Below are positions 41,535 through 50,144 of a DNA stretch of 54,210 nt, one piece after another. The position numbers were made by a program, and so were the translations under genes. Numbering within the stretch: the stretch's first letter is position 1; the number at the start of each line of letters is the position of its first letter. The notes beneath the pieces are model-generated. The model was not told the DNA's origin, ran no database searches, and saw only the letters and a list, made by a program, of their open reading frames with translations. Source of the stretch: Guptibacillus hwajinpoensis (GTDB lineage: Bacteria; Bacillota; Bacilli; Bacillales; Guptibacillaceae); assembly GCF_001039475.1 (NCBI RefSeq), contig NZ_LELK01000001.1, positions 1,873,350 through 1,927,559 of the forward strand. Reading direction: 5' to 3'.

Positions 41535-43526
41535 TTAAATTAGAAACGGATTAGCCAAATCAGTCCACTGGTATTTCTGTCCCCAGCTCTCTTTCGAAAG
41601 TGTTGTCACTCGTTCAATAACATCAGCTGGCACAGCTGCTAAATCTCCCATTTCATTCGGATTGTAATGATACGCATATACGCGAGATAGGAATTGGTCA
41701 AATGGAAGGGATGCTTCCCCTTCTTCCTCTCCGTTATTTCTAACGGTCGATTTAATGCCCTGTCCCCAGTCCTGACCACTATCATTATTTGGATTATAGA
41801 AATAAACTCTAACATTTCCTGACTCATCTTGTGCTATTCGCTGAATGGATATCGCATGCAAGCCAAGTAGATCAGCGTTAGCTGTTGTAACAAATATGCC
41901 AACCGGATTCGGATAGATCAGCTGGTGACCTTCATTGAATTCAGGATGATGCGTTGCATAAAACAATCGGGCGAAATTCTCGTAATCAGAAACGCCGCCT
42001 GTGACCGGGTTAATGACTGACGAAAATTCCTTCATAATCCACTGACCATAGAATTCAGGATTAACAAATTTATGTCCATCCTCGCCACGGAACGTACTTC
42101 GTTTCATCATTTCATCATATACGCGATCAAGGTGAGGTACGAGAATAAGTGATACCGCATCAAGTTCTTTATGCAGATCTGGCGCAAGCCCCCCAGCAAT
42201 AAGAGAAGAATTAATTTCTGCGCCTTCAAACGAAATATCCACTTCACCATCACGACATGCTCTCGCAACTAATTCTAAAAGGAATCCAGGATCATGCTGA
42301 GACCACAGGCTAATACCCCTCGCAGATTGGCACGTCGGATTCATCCCCTGCCCGATTCCGAGCGGCTGTCCTAGAACGCTCAGTATGCCTGAAAGCAGGA
42401 TTCCAACAGGCGTCAAATCATCAGGATTATTACGAGAATCCATCAAGTCTTTCTCTACTTCAGGAAGCATATCGATTTCGATAATTCTCTCAAGTCCTGG
42501 AATAACAGGTGGTGATGATAGTACACCTCTCTCAAGCATTCTAGCAAGACCATAGAGTGATTGAGAAGTTGCAGGATAAATAGCCAATAATATGAGCTCT
42601 TTCACTAATGTAAAATGCTCATTTAAGTTCGCTTCACCCTTCTCAGTTAGTCCAAGTGAAAGGACAAGTAAATGACTTGCATCTTCTTCCGCTAAGAAAC
42701 GGACTAAGTTCGCGTGTACTGGCGATACAAGTCCTGTGTCTCGCATAACATCAGCAAATTTCTCCGCTTCTAACTCCCTCTCCATATCTGACAAGGCATT
42801 AAATTCATTTCTAAATTGTGCAAAGTCCGGGTATGCTTTGCTTAATTCCGTTGGTGCACTAACGCTATCAAGGTAAAGCTGGATATTTTCTCGCCCCAGT
42901 GGATCAAGATCATCTGACGTGAGAAGATTTTCAGCAAATCCAATCATTTCTTTAATTCGCTTCACCATAATAGGACGCTGTGCTGTCAAACGATCAATTT
43001 CATTTACTAAAGTTGATGATAAAGCTCCAAGGGACAATTGCTCCGCTAGGTATTGGAAAAGAAAAATCCCCCTCTTTTGCTCTTGAGTTTGATTAATTCG
43101 TGCTTCCTCTGTTTCAGGGGGAAAAATCATATCAAGATTAAGCGCCATAATTTTATTTAGAAAGGTGCGAGCTTCATCTGCAGTTAGATTCGAGTGTTGG
43201 TAATCACCTTTAGCAATCGCAAGTACTCGAAGCTCACTTAATACTTCTAATATTGAATAGTTGCCTTCAACTTTGAACGAACCACCAACAAGCGGTCCCT
43301 GTAACTTACGCGGGTTCTCCCAAGGTCCACCTTCAAAAATCCCTGCTTGATCATACTCCGCTGCCAACTGGTAAAGATCTTCTAATTTATTTTGATCTAT
43401 GAGAACGGCAGCGTCTGATAAAAGTTCTTCTAACACAACTGGATTTTGACGATTTTCCTTAAATGACTGAAGAGTACTCGCAAACTTTTGCTGTTCTGAA
43501 TTTGAAAATGATCTTTCCATTTCCAT
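41535..43526 (-). CDS. Unrecognised 663-residue protein with papain-like catalytic pattern
   Basis: I do not recognise this family. There is no signal peptide or clear membrane segment. Residues 1-380 look mainly helical. The C-terminal part contains GIGQGMNPTCQSARGISLW with Q393 and C399 six residues apart, as in the Gln19/Cys25 pair of papain. Further on come LLGLHAISIQR (H557) and VYFYNPNND (N578), the order and local context of a papain- or C39-like His-Asn pair. This suggests a cysteine peptidase or transglutaminase-type enzyme; the inference rests on motif spacing only. A start six bases further in (43520) is equally possible. It is a single-gene unit with its own terminator, so the neighbours give no clue. 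Confidence 0.7.
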   Translation of the reverse strand: MEMERSFSNSEQQKFASTLQSFKENRQNPVVLEELLSDAAVLIDQNKLEDLYQLAAEYDQAGIFEGGPWENPRKLQGPLVGGSFKVEGNYSILEVLSELRVLAIAKGDYQHSNLTADEARTFLNKIMALNLDMIFPPETEEARINQTQEQKRGIFLFQYLAEQLSLGALSSTLVNEIDRLTAQRPIMVKRIKEMIGFAENLLTSDDLDPLGRENIQLYLDSVSAPTELSKAYPDFAQFRNEFNALSDMERELEAEKFADVMRDTGLVSPVHANLVRFLAEEDASHLLVLSLGLTEKGEANLNEHFTLVKELILLAIYPATSQSLYGLARMLERGVLSSPPVIPGLERIIEIDMLPEVEKDLMDSRNNPDDLTPVGILLSGILSVLGQPLGIGQGMNPTCQSARGISLWSQHDPGFLLELVARACRDGEVDISFEGAEINSSLIAGGLAPDLHKELDAVSLILVPHLDRVYDEMMKRSTFRGEDGHKFVNPEFYGQWIMKEFSSVINPVTGGVSDYENFARLFYATHHPEFNEGHQLIYPNPVGIFVTTANADLLGLHAISIQRIAQDESGNVRVYFYNPNNDSGQDWGQGIKSTVRNNGEEEGEASLPFDQFLSRVYAYHYNPNEMGDLAAVPADVIERVTTLSKESWGQKYQWTDLANPFLI

Positions 43527-43810
43527 ACATCCCCCAATATTTTCAAGATAGCTATTTGTACCCCAATACCAGGAAAAGAAACCGCTTCTAATTACCTATT
43601 TATTATAGAGTATGAAGGAAATCGCAGATAAGATGAGATAAACATAGGTATGCCAACTTTTTTGCAAATAAAAATATATTTTTGCGGATATATCCCGAAA
43701 TTCGAAGATATTCAATTAACCCATAAACCATTTCGATTTCATGCATGAATGGGCAAAGCGCTCTTACTCCCGTATAATAAGGACAACACGAAACAAGGAG
43801 GGCCAAATCA

Positions 43811-45163
43811 ATGAAGAAGAGCATCGAATTACATAAGGAAACATTTCTAGAAGAGCTTCAAGAATTCTTGAAAATCCCTAGCATTTCAGCCGTATCAGAT
43901 CACAAATCTGATGTTGAAAAGGGCGCTAAATGGGTTGCAACTGCTTTAGAGAAAACGGGTATGGAGAATATTGAGGTAATTGAAACGGATGGCCATCCGA
44001 TCGTCTATGCTGACTGGCTTCATGCAGATGGGCAACCAACCATTCTCATCTACGGACACTATGACGTGCAACCTGCTGATCCTCTTGATCTTTGGGAAAC
44101 ACCGCCTTTCGATCCCGTTATCCGTGACAACAAACTATTTGCACGTGGCGCAACGGATGACAAAGGGCAGTTGTTCATCCATATGAAAGCAGTGGAATTA
44201 CTGATGAAAGAGAACGGTAAACTACCCGTGAACGTAAAATTCTGTATTGAAGGCGAAGAAGAAATTGCCAGCCCTAATCTTGGTCCATTTATCACAGATC
44301 ATACAGAAAAGCTTGCTGCTGATGCTGTTGTGATTTCTGATACTTCATTTATTAAAGAGGGACTACCCGCTATCTGCACATCTCTTCGAGGTGCACTTGC
44401 AATGGAAGTTAACGTAAAAACGGCGAATACAGACCTACATTCAGGCGTCTATGGTGGAGGTGTGCCAAACGCGGTTCACTCTCTAGTCTACCTTCTTGAT
44501 AGCCTTCACAATCAAGATGGCACAATTGCTGTTGAGGGTTTTTATGAAGGTGTGCCGGAAGTAACGAATGAGCTAAGAGAAGAAATTGCTCAGATTCCTT
44601 CGGATGAGGAAGAAATGAAGAATGACCTTGGTTTAACAGCTTTATTTGGAGAAGAAGGTTTCTCGTTTAAAGAACAAACGGGTATTCGCCCAACACTTGA
44701 GTTGAACGGCATTTCAGGTGGTTACCAGGGTGATGGAATTAAGACGATCGTTCCATCAGAAGCAACTGGCAAAATTAGCTGTCGCCTCGTAGGTGAGCAG
44801 GATCCACAGCGCGTTTATGAACAAATTGAAAAACATCTTAACGAAAATCTACCAGCAGGTACAACGATGACAGTGAATCAATTTATTCAGGCACGCCCTG
44901 TCTCGCTTGATTCAAACGATCCAATGATTCAAAAGGCAGCTGACGCATATGAAGAAGTTTATGGTGTGCGTGCTCTTTTCCCTAAAGAAGGGGGCTCCAT
45001 TCCAATTGTGGAAGTATTCGCCCGCGTCCTTCAAGCTCCAGTCGTTCTCATGGGCTTTGGCTTACCATCTGAAAATTTACATGCACCGAATGAACATTTT
45101 CACATTGAGAATTTCTCAAAAGGGATTGAAACAGTTTGTACCTACTTTAAGTCACTGTCATAA
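43811..45163 (+). CDS. M20-family dipeptidase
   Basis: A 450-residue zinc peptidase with CAAGGAGGG before the ATG. Metal-site motifs: LIYGHYDVQPADPLDLWETP (first His and Asp), ARGATDDKGQLFIHMKAVE (bridging Asp) and CIEGEEEIASPNL (catalytic Glu pair). The dimerisation lid follows (TDLHSGVYGGGVPNAVHSLV) and a late His lies in SENLHAPNEHF. The group (ArgE/DapE/CPG2/CNDP-like) removes N-terminal residues from di- or tripeptides in the cytoplasm; this long version resembles non-specific dipeptidases. It is a single-gene unit ending before a repeat element and a terminator. Confidence 0.93.
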   Translation: MKKSIELHKETFLEELQEFLKIPSISAVSDHKSDVEKGAKWVATALEKTGMENIEVIETDGHPIVYADWLHADGQPTILIYGHYDVQPADPLDLWETPPFDPVIRDNKLFARGATDDKGQLFIHMKAVELLMKENGKLPVNVKFCIEGEEEIASPNLGPFITDHTEKLAADAVVISDTSFIKEGLPAICTSLRGALAMEVNVKTANTDLHSGVYGGGVPNAVHSLVYLLDSLHNQDGTIAVEGFYEGVPEVTNELREEIAQIPSDEEEMKNDLGLTALFGEEGFSFKEQTGIRPTLELNGISGGYQGDGIKTIVPSEATGKISCRLVGEQDPQRVYEQIEKHLNENLPAGTTMTVNQFIQARPVSLDSNDPMIQKAADAYEEVYGVRALFPKEGGSIPIVEVFARVLQAPVVLMGFGLPSENLHAPNEHFHIENFSKGIETVCTYFKSLS

Positions 45164-45189
45164 TAATTGTTTCTAAACGGTGGGGTAAT

Positions 45190-45312
45190 TTCCCCTTCAG
45201 GATGCTCGCTTTCCGCGGGGAGGGCGCTGAGCATCCTTCCGCTCCAATTAGCGAAGTTTGGTTTTCTATACAAAAATCCTCTAAAGCAACAATCTTCTAG
45301 AAAAGGACTTTT
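45190..45312 (-). repeat. Internally deleted copy of the palindromic repeat
   Basis: Contains GGATGCTCGCTTTCCGCGGG, GAGCATCCTTCCGCTCC and AATTAGCGAAGTTTGG, then the linker AAAGCAACAATCTTCTAGAA. It has the same internal deletion as the copy at 5493-5617. It lies between the dipeptidase stop and its terminator, so it is probably transcribed. Confidence 0.8.
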
Positions 45313-45330
45313 AGAAAAGACCTAAACGAA

Positions 45331-45363
45331 AAGAGAGGAGGCTCAATACGAGCCTCCTCTCTT
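45331..45363. terminator. Bidirectional terminator
   Basis: AAGAGAGGAGGCTC and GAGCCTCCTCTCTT form a 14-bp perfect stem with loop AATAC, between the convergent dipeptidase and small HTH genes. Its GAGGAGGCTC arm matches part of the neighbouring repeat family. Confidence 0.9.
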
Positions 45364-45366
45364 TGT

Positions 45367-45705
45367 TTAGAAAGTAAGATAACCTTTTTTAACTCTTTTA
45401 CTGTTCGAAGGCTGCTCCAGCCACTTCATACACTGAAGCTTTTCTTCCAATTTCGCTGCAACCTTCCATTCAATCCGATGCATCATGGTTCTCGCTTTAT
45501 AAGGTGAGATACCAAAATGATTTGCCGCTTCATGATAAGGTGAATACTTCTTTAGAAGGTGAAGGTATTGATCTGGTGTTGCAGCAGATTCAATTAACCT
45601 TAACTCCAGTTCATCTATGAAATGATAAAGAGCCTTCTCCTTTTCTGGAAGTTTTGCCACGATATCACGAATGAGCATCTTCAATAAATGTACATTGCAC
45701 TCCAT
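45367..45705 (-). CDS. Small HTH-like protein co-transcribed with the alternative S14 gene
   Basis: A 112-residue protein of no family I recognise. A helix-turn-helix is suggested by YSPYHEAANHFGISPYKART (about 65-84), preceded by helices (LPEKEKALYHFIDELELRLI) and followed by HRIEWKVAAKLEEKLQC. The general shape recalls sigma-factor region 4 or a small DNA-binding protein. GGGGAAG lies upstream of its ATG and only 17 bases separate it from the rpsN stop, so both are probably made from one Zur-controlled message. Function unknown. Confidence 0.65.
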   Translation of the reverse strand: MECNVHLLKMLIRDIVAKLPEKEKALYHFIDELELRLIESAATPDQYLHLLKKYSPYHEAANHFGISPYKARTMMHRIEWKVAAKLEEKLQCMKWLEQPSNSKRVKKGYLTF

Positions 45706-45722
45706 CTTCTTCCCCTACCCTT

Positions 45723-45992
45723 TTACCAGCTTGACTTCTTCACTCCAGGAATTTGCCCCTTATGAGCATATTCCCGAAACGCAATTCTAGACATCTTAAA
45801 TTTCCTTAAGTATCCCTTAGGTCGGCCTGACACTTCACAACGGTTGTTCAAACGGGTTGGAGATGAATCACGAGGAAGCTTACGCAGCGCTTCATAATCA
45901 CCTTTCGCTTTTAGATCATTTCGAAGCTCAGCATATTTCATTACTAGTTCTTGACGCTTTTGTTCTTTAACTACTTTCGATTTCTTAGCCAA
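45723..45992 (-). CDS. rpsN: Ribosomal protein S14, zinc-independent paralogue
   Basis: An 89-residue S14. It has S14 features ([38 protein letters not shown]) but lacks the CxxC...CxxC zinc ribbon of the standard 61-residue form, so it is the C-minus type used when zinc is short (YhzA in B. subtilis). The start is TTG 45992 with AAAGGA about 10 bases upstream, probably inefficient. A near-perfect Zur box lies about 105 bases upstream. Expression on zinc depletion is predicted. Confidence 0.94.
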   Translation of the reverse strand: MAKKSKVVKEQKRQELVMKYAELRNDLKAKGDYEALRKLPRDSSPTRLNNRCEVSGRPKGYLRKFKMSRIAFREYAHKGQIPGVKKSSW

Positions 45993-46095
45993 ACTAATTC
46001 ATTCCTTTCATCCATCACTATTTTATGCCGGTAGACTTACATTCGTACATCTATTAGGTACTTATCCACAGCAGAAGTTAAACATTGATTCTCAT

Positions 46096-46116
46096 AAATC
46101 GTAAACATTACGTTTT
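46096..46116. promoter_or_regulatory. Zur box
   Basis: AAATCGTAAACATTACGTTTT matches the Bacillus Zur operator (AAATCGTAATNATTACGATTT) except at two positions. It lies in the 404-base divergent gap (45993-46396) before rpsN; on the minus strand it sits between a TTCAAA/TATGAG pair spaced by 17 bases. I see nothing else recognisable in that gap. Confidence 0.82.
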
Positions 46117-46396
46117 GAATTATAATCCTCTATTCGTTATAACGCAAAGGATTGAACTTGTTTGTTATGTTCATTGATCCACTTCGCTTTAGCTTATATT
46201 AGAAAATACGTTTATCACTTCTATAGTTTCATCTCATTTAGACTAAATTAGCTTATTCTCCAATACCAATAACAGGACGACTGCACATGTGCTTATCTCA
46301 AGTCTTATTCGCATCACCATTCTTGAAACTTGTTCCTCCTAAAAGGGAATACTTACAGGTATGTCTAATTACTTATAAGATTGGAGAGTGGTGAAG

Positions 46397-46864
46397 ATGA
46401 ATGAAAAAGATTGGCTTAATGCAGCGATTCAATTGGCTTCAAAAAGCGTGAAGAAAAAAGGCGGACCATTTGGCGCCATTATTATGAAAGATGGCAAAGT
46501 CATTGGTGAAGGAACGAATCAAGTCACTACAAAGCACGATCCTACTGCTCACGCTGAAGTTGTCGCGATTCGTAATGCTTGTAAAAAACTTGACTCGCAC
46601 CAACTTGATGGTTGTGTAATTTATACAAGCTGTGAACCCTGCCCAATGTGCCTTGGAGCAATATACTGGTCACGACTTGAAAAGGTCTATTTTGCTGCTA
46701 CCCGACACGAAGCTGCTGCCGCTGGTTTTGATGATGCCGTGATCTATCAAGAAATCGAGAAAGAACCTGAACAAAGAAGGATCCCTTTTCACCACCTCGA
46801 ACTGAAAAGCAAATTCGAACCATTCGAGAAATGGAAACAACAATTAGAAAGAATCGACTATTAA
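46397..46864 (+). CDS. guaD: Guanine deaminase
   Basis: A 155-residue protein from ATG 46397, 8 bases after GGAGAG; upstream in-frame GTGs are less well placed. Cytidine-deaminase fold with zinc ligands H52 and catalytic E54 in PTAHAEVVAIRNA, and C82 and C85 in SCEPCPMCLGAIYWS. The C-terminal segment HEAAAAGFDDAVIYQEI is typical of GuaD (B. subtilis, about 156 residues) rather than tRNA-adenosine deaminase TadA. It converts guanine to xanthine in the cytoplasm. It is a single gene with its own terminator. Confidence 0.92.
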   Translation: MNEKDWLNAAIQLASKSVKKKGGPFGAIIMKDGKVIGEGTNQVTTKHDPTAHAEVVAIRNACKKLDSHQLDGCVIYTSCEPCPMCLGAIYWSRLEKVYFAATRHEAAAAGFDDAVIYQEIEKEPEQRRIPFHHLELKSKFEPFEKWKQQLERIDY

Positions 46865-46866
46865 TT

Positions 46867-46893
46867 AAGGATGTGCACTCTGCACATCCTTTT
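46867..46893 (+). terminator. Terminator of guaD
   Basis: AAGGATGTGCA and TGCACATCCTT form an 11-bp stem with loop CTC and a T-run, 2 bases after the stop codon. Confidence 0.9.
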
Positions 46894-47022
46894 ATCATTT
46901 ATTTCGATCTAACACACAATACTCAACTCCCCTACCATTTATTAGTACATGCTAAATTCATATATCGAGCAATAAGCTCATAAGCATAGTGATGTATCTA
47001 ATTCGCACAGGAGGGGATTTTG

Positions 47023-47304
47023 ATGTCTGAAAAAAATTCAACGAAAGAAGATAACATTGTCAAGAAGACATCGAAGCAGGCAAGTGATCTTGTGAATAAA
47101 TCCGCTGACACAGCGAATGATATTGTAAAATCTGTTAGTGGAGAAGGAGGTCTTGTTGGCAAAGCAGCTGATGCTTCGACTGACTTCATAAAAAATGTAA
47201 GTAAAACAGGAAATAAAGTGGTAGGCAAATCAGTTGATACCGCATCAAACGTAATCAAAGGAGCTTCTAAGAAGGTGTTTGGAAAGAAAAAAGATAAAGA
47301 ATAA
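47023..47304 (+). CDS. Lys/Ser-rich internally repeated protein (LEA/stress-protein-like)
   Basis: A 93-residue protein with AGGAGGGG before ATG 47023. It is made of about three repeats of 19-22 residues: KSADTANDIVKSVSGEGGLV, KAADASTDFIKNVSKTGNKV and KSVDTASNVIKGASKKVFG. It is amphipathic, lacks cysteine and tryptophan, and ends in a basic tail. This composition is like late-embryogenesis-abundant or general-stress proteins that stay unfolded until drying or membrane contact. No sigma-B promoter was found with confidence. It is a single-gene unit with a very strong terminator. The role is inferred from composition only. Confidence 0.7.
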   Translation: MSEKNSTKEDNIVKKTSKQASDLVNKSADTANDIVKSVSGEGGLVGKAADASTDFIKNVSKTGNKVVGKSVDTASNVIKGASKKVFGKKKDKE

Positions 47305-47305
47305 T

Positions 47306-47355
47306 GAACAAATTGAAATGGCACCGGATAATTACGGTGCCATTTCAATTTGTTC
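47306..47355 (+). terminator. Very long-stem terminator
   Basis: A 21-bp perfect stem with outer ends GAACAAATTGAAA and TTTCAATTTGTTC and inner TGGCACCG/CGGTGCCA, directly after the stop codon. No gene is seen from here to 47486. Confidence 0.8.
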
Positions 47356-47486
47356 TAATTAGAATTTACTCTAACTTCAATTTCATCTTACATAGATATC
47401 TAAAACTCATTCATACTTAAAATCTGACTCCATATATAGCTAAGTGTCAACGCTCCTATAACTATTTATTGATTGCAGCTTTTACA

Positions 47487-47915
47487 CTAGTTATTTCCTT
47501 CTTTCGAATGAAGCGAAGACATATTTTTAATAGGGACACCAGCTTCTATATAGCTTCTTACAAGCTTCCAATTTCCTTGTACACCTTTTCGAAATGTATC
47601 AAAAAACACATTCCCAGTCTCACTTTGTTCTCCGTCCTCTTTAATTGAAGCATAAATGATCGCAAGCATTTCATTTCGACGAATTGGCGTAACGGCAACC
47701 TGTTCAAGAACCCAGACTGTGCCATCTTTTTAAAAGGCATTGAATGCCCGTTCCCAACCTTGAATTGATTCTTCATAACCAAAATCATAAATTTCTGATT
47801 GACTTGTCACTTCTCTAGCCTGATAACTCTCACTTATGTAACCCTTCAGTTCATCAATGGATGATTTTCTCCAGCTCGTTAGAAAACCATCTAAAAATTC
47901 TTGAAATCCACTCAT
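47487..47915 (-). pseudogene. SnoaL/NTF2-like small protein gene with in-frame TAA
   Basis: ATG 47915 opens an NTF2-like protein (GFQEFLDGFLTSWRKSSIDE, EIYDFGYEESIQGWERAFNA). TAA at 47730-47732 stops it after 61 residues. The same frame continues for 80 codons (KDGTVWVLEQVAVTPIRRNE, NVFFDTFRKGVQGNWKLVRS) to the stop at 47487. The whole would be about 142 codons, normal for a SnoaL-like/DUF4440-type domain. TTTTAAAAAG versus TTTAAAAAAG (Phe-Lys-Lys) would be a single A-to-T change. Product function is unknown. Confidence 0.82.
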
Positions 47916-48051
47916 TTTAATCGATCTCCTTTCCCTTACTATTTTCTATAAGATTTCTCGCAATCCTTTCACTTTTCCCCTTCCCTACATGCAATAGGAA
48001 CAACCGTTAGAATATGTTATATTACATAGGAAGTGATATTGAAAGGACTAA

Positions 48052-48062
48052 ATGACATAATG
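48052..48062 (+). other. Candidate minimal upstream ORF coupled to prfC
   Basis: ATGACATAATG contains a two-codon frame (Met-Thr-stop) whose TAA overlaps the ATG of prfC. AAAGGA ends 4 bases before the first ATG, close for initiation but closer than it is to the prfC ATG (12 bases). It may be chance. Confidence 0.25.
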
Positions 48063-49634
48063 ACTAACCATAAAGAATTACAAGAAGAAATAAAGAAGAG
48101 ACGGACATTTGCGATTATCTCTCACCCCGATGCTGGTAAAACGACTTTGACTGAAAAGCTTTTGTTCCTAGGTGGACAGATTCGTTCAACAGGAACCGTT
48201 AAATCAAGAAAGTCAGCCAAGTATGCAACATCTGACTGGATGGAGATCGAGAAACAGCGTGGAATTTCCGTTACGTCCAGTGTTATGAACTTTAATTACA
48301 AAGGACATACGATTAATATTCTTGATACGCCAGGACACGAAGATTTCAGTGAAGATACGTACCGTACACTTCTTGCTGTCGACAGTGTTGTAATGATTAT
48401 TGACGCAGCTAAAGGTGTCGAGTCACAAACCAAGAAACTATTTAAAGTTGTTAGTGAGCACGGCATTCCCATTTTCACTTTCATTAATAAAATGGATCGC
48501 CAGGGCCGCGAGCCACTCGAGCTTCTTGAAGAAATTGAAGATGTACTAGGTATTGAATCATACCCAATGAACTGGCCTATCGGTATCGGGCAATCGTTCC
48601 AGGGTGTTTATGATCGCCATCAGAAAGCAGTTGAATTCTATGATACAGAAGGCGACAACAAGCAAGCGATGCAGATTTCAGACCTTGAAGACCCTGTGCT
48701 AAAAGAAAAAGCTGGGGAAGATCTTGTAAATCAGCTACAAGAAGATGTACTGCTACTTGATGAAGCTGGCGCAACTTATAGTGAAGAAGATCTACAATCC
48801 GGTAAGCAAACCCCTGTCTTCTTTGGAAGTGCGATTTCAAGCTTTGGTGTACCTACATTCTTAAACCATTTTCTTGATCTAGCTCCTTCCCCAGCACCTC
48901 GCGAAAGCTCTGAAGGTGAAGTTAAACCAGATGAAGAAACGTTCTCAGGTTTTATCTTTAAGATACAAGCAAACATGAACCCGGCTCACCGTGACCGCGT
49001 TGCGTTTCTACGTATTGTGTCAGGTACATTCGAAAAAGGAATGGAGGCATGGCTTGAACGTACGGGTAAAAGCTTGAAACTTTCTCAAGGTCAACTTTTC
49101 TTCGCTTCCTCTCGAGGTAATGTGGAAAAAGCATATCCTGGTGATATCGTAGGCCTTTATGATTCAGGAACGTATCAAATAGGAGACACACTCGTTGGTT
49201 CAAAGAATGTTTATTCATTCGGCGCCTTACCTACGTTCCCACCTGAGCATTTCGCGAAGGTTCGTGCTCAAAAAGCAATGAAGCAGAAGCATTTCTACAA
49301 AGGTGTGCAGCAGCTTTCAGAAGAAGGTGCAATTCAAGTTTATCGTACTGCTCACTGGGATGAAATTGTCATCGGTGTTGTAGGACGCCTTCAATTTGAG
49401 ATCTTTGAATACCGCATGAAAGGCGAGTACAATGTCGATATTCAATTTGACACAATGCCTCACCAGCATGCGCGATGGATTGAAACAGATAATCCTGAAG
49501 ATAAGGTCGACAGCATCCGAAACATGCTCGTTTATGATCAGCTTAAGCGACCTGTTCTTCTATTCCAAAACGACTTTGCGCTGAGATGGTTCAAAGATAA
49601 GAACCCTGATATTCCATTAAGAGAATCAAGATAA
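48060..49634 (+). CDS. prfC: Peptide chain release factor 3
   Basis: About 524 residues. ATG 48060 begins the normal RF3 N-terminus; in-frame GTG 48033 is an alternative. GTPase motifs: G1 AIISHPDAGKTTLTEKL, G3 NILDTPGHEDF, G4 INKMDRQGREP, and the RF3-type switch region SDWMEIEKQRGISVTSSVM. RF3 is a translational GTPase that removes RF1/RF2 from the ribosome after termination. It is present only in some bacteria and absent from B. subtilis, so its occurrence here is patchy for the group. Followed by TAATA microsatellite-like sequence and a strong terminator. Confidence 0.96.
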   Translation: MTNHKELQEEIKKRRTFAIISHPDAGKTTLTEKLLFLGGQIRSTGTVKSRKSAKYATSDWMEIEKQRGISVTSSVMNFNYKGHTINILDTPGHEDFSEDTYRTLLAVDSVVMIIDAAKGVESQTKKLFKVVSEHGIPIFTFINKMDRQGREPLELLEEIEDVLGIESYPMNWPIGIGQSFQGVYDRHQKAVEFYDTEGDNKQAMQISDLEDPVLKEKAGEDLVNQLQEDVLLLDEAGATYSEEDLQSGKQTPVFFGSAISSFGVPTFLNHFLDLAPSPAPRESSEGEVKPDEETFSGFIFKIQANMNPAHRDRVAFLRIVSGTFEKGMEAWLERTGKSLKLSQGQLFFASSRGNVEKAYPGDIVGLYDSGTYQIGDTLVGSKNVYSFGALPTFPPEHFAKVRAQKAMKQKHFYKGVQQLSEEGAIQVYRTAHWDEIVIGVVGRLQFEIFEYRMKGEYNVDIQFDTMPHQHARWIETDNPEDKVDSIRNMLVYDQLKRPVLLFQNDFALRWFKDKNPDIPLRESR

Positions 49635-49653
49635 TATAATATAATATAATAAT

Positions 49654-49695
49654 AACAAAACGAACGTGTACTCTAGAGTACACGTTCGTTTTGTT
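49654..49695. terminator. Perfect palindromic bidirectional terminator
   Basis: Two 21-base arms, with outer AACAAAACGAACG/CGTTCGTTTTGTT and inner TGTACTCT/AGAGTACA, meet without a loop. It spans the HxlR stop codon and ends the convergent prfC gene. An imperfect AATAT repeat precedes it (49632-49653). Confidence 0.85.
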
Positions 49696-50017
49696 TCGAT
49701 AGCATCTGTTGACTTCTCAATTCGTGATTCCTCCCCCACTCTTCCATTTCATGAAGGAGAGTTTCTAGAGACATACCATATTCTGTCAATGAATAGTTTA
49801 CTTTAGGTGGTATGTGATCAGATACTTCTTTGTTTAGTAATCCATCTTCCTCAAGCTCTTTCAAATGCTTGATCAACGTCTGGTGAGGAATACGTGGAAT
49901 GACTCTTTTAATCTCGCTAAAACGAAGAGGCTGTTCTACTAATTCAAGTAATATAGCCGCTTTCCACTTTCCACAAACAATATCGAGAGTTGTTTTCATA
50001 TTATCTACAGAGCTGTT
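49673..50017 (-). CDS. HxlR-family transcriptional regulator
   Basis: About 114 residues if TTG 50017 is used (GGAGG 12 bases upstream); ATG 49999 or the longer frame to 50050 are alternatives. Winged-helix HxlR signatures: TLDIVCGKWKAAILLELVEQ, LRFSEIKRVIPRIPHQTLIK, HLKELEEDGLLNKEV and PPKVNYSLTEYGMSL. The Cys just before GKWK could sense thiol stress, as in some HxlR/HypR proteins, but this is inference. The target gene is not evident; its own promoter faces the RsbR-like gene. Confidence 0.88.
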   Translation of the reverse strand, partial: NSSVDNMKTTLDIVCGKWKAAILLELVEQPLRFSEIKRVIPRIPHQTLIKHLKELEEDGLLNKEVSDHIPPKVNYSLTEYGMSLETLLHEMEEWGRNHELRSQQMLSKQNERVL

Positions 50018-50144
50018 CAAATTGTCTCTGCACCTCCAGGTATATAACAATATACTTCTTCACAAACGCGTGAGATATAGTAAGATATGTTTATAATAAG
50101 TTAATTCTATCATAAGTTGATCGTTGAGTTAGAAGGGAGTTTCT

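Noticed and set aside
45993-46396. A riboswitch or structured leader before rpsN or guaD
   Set aside because: No conserved riboswitch core or terminator/antiterminator pair could be recognised; the Zur box explains rpsN control.
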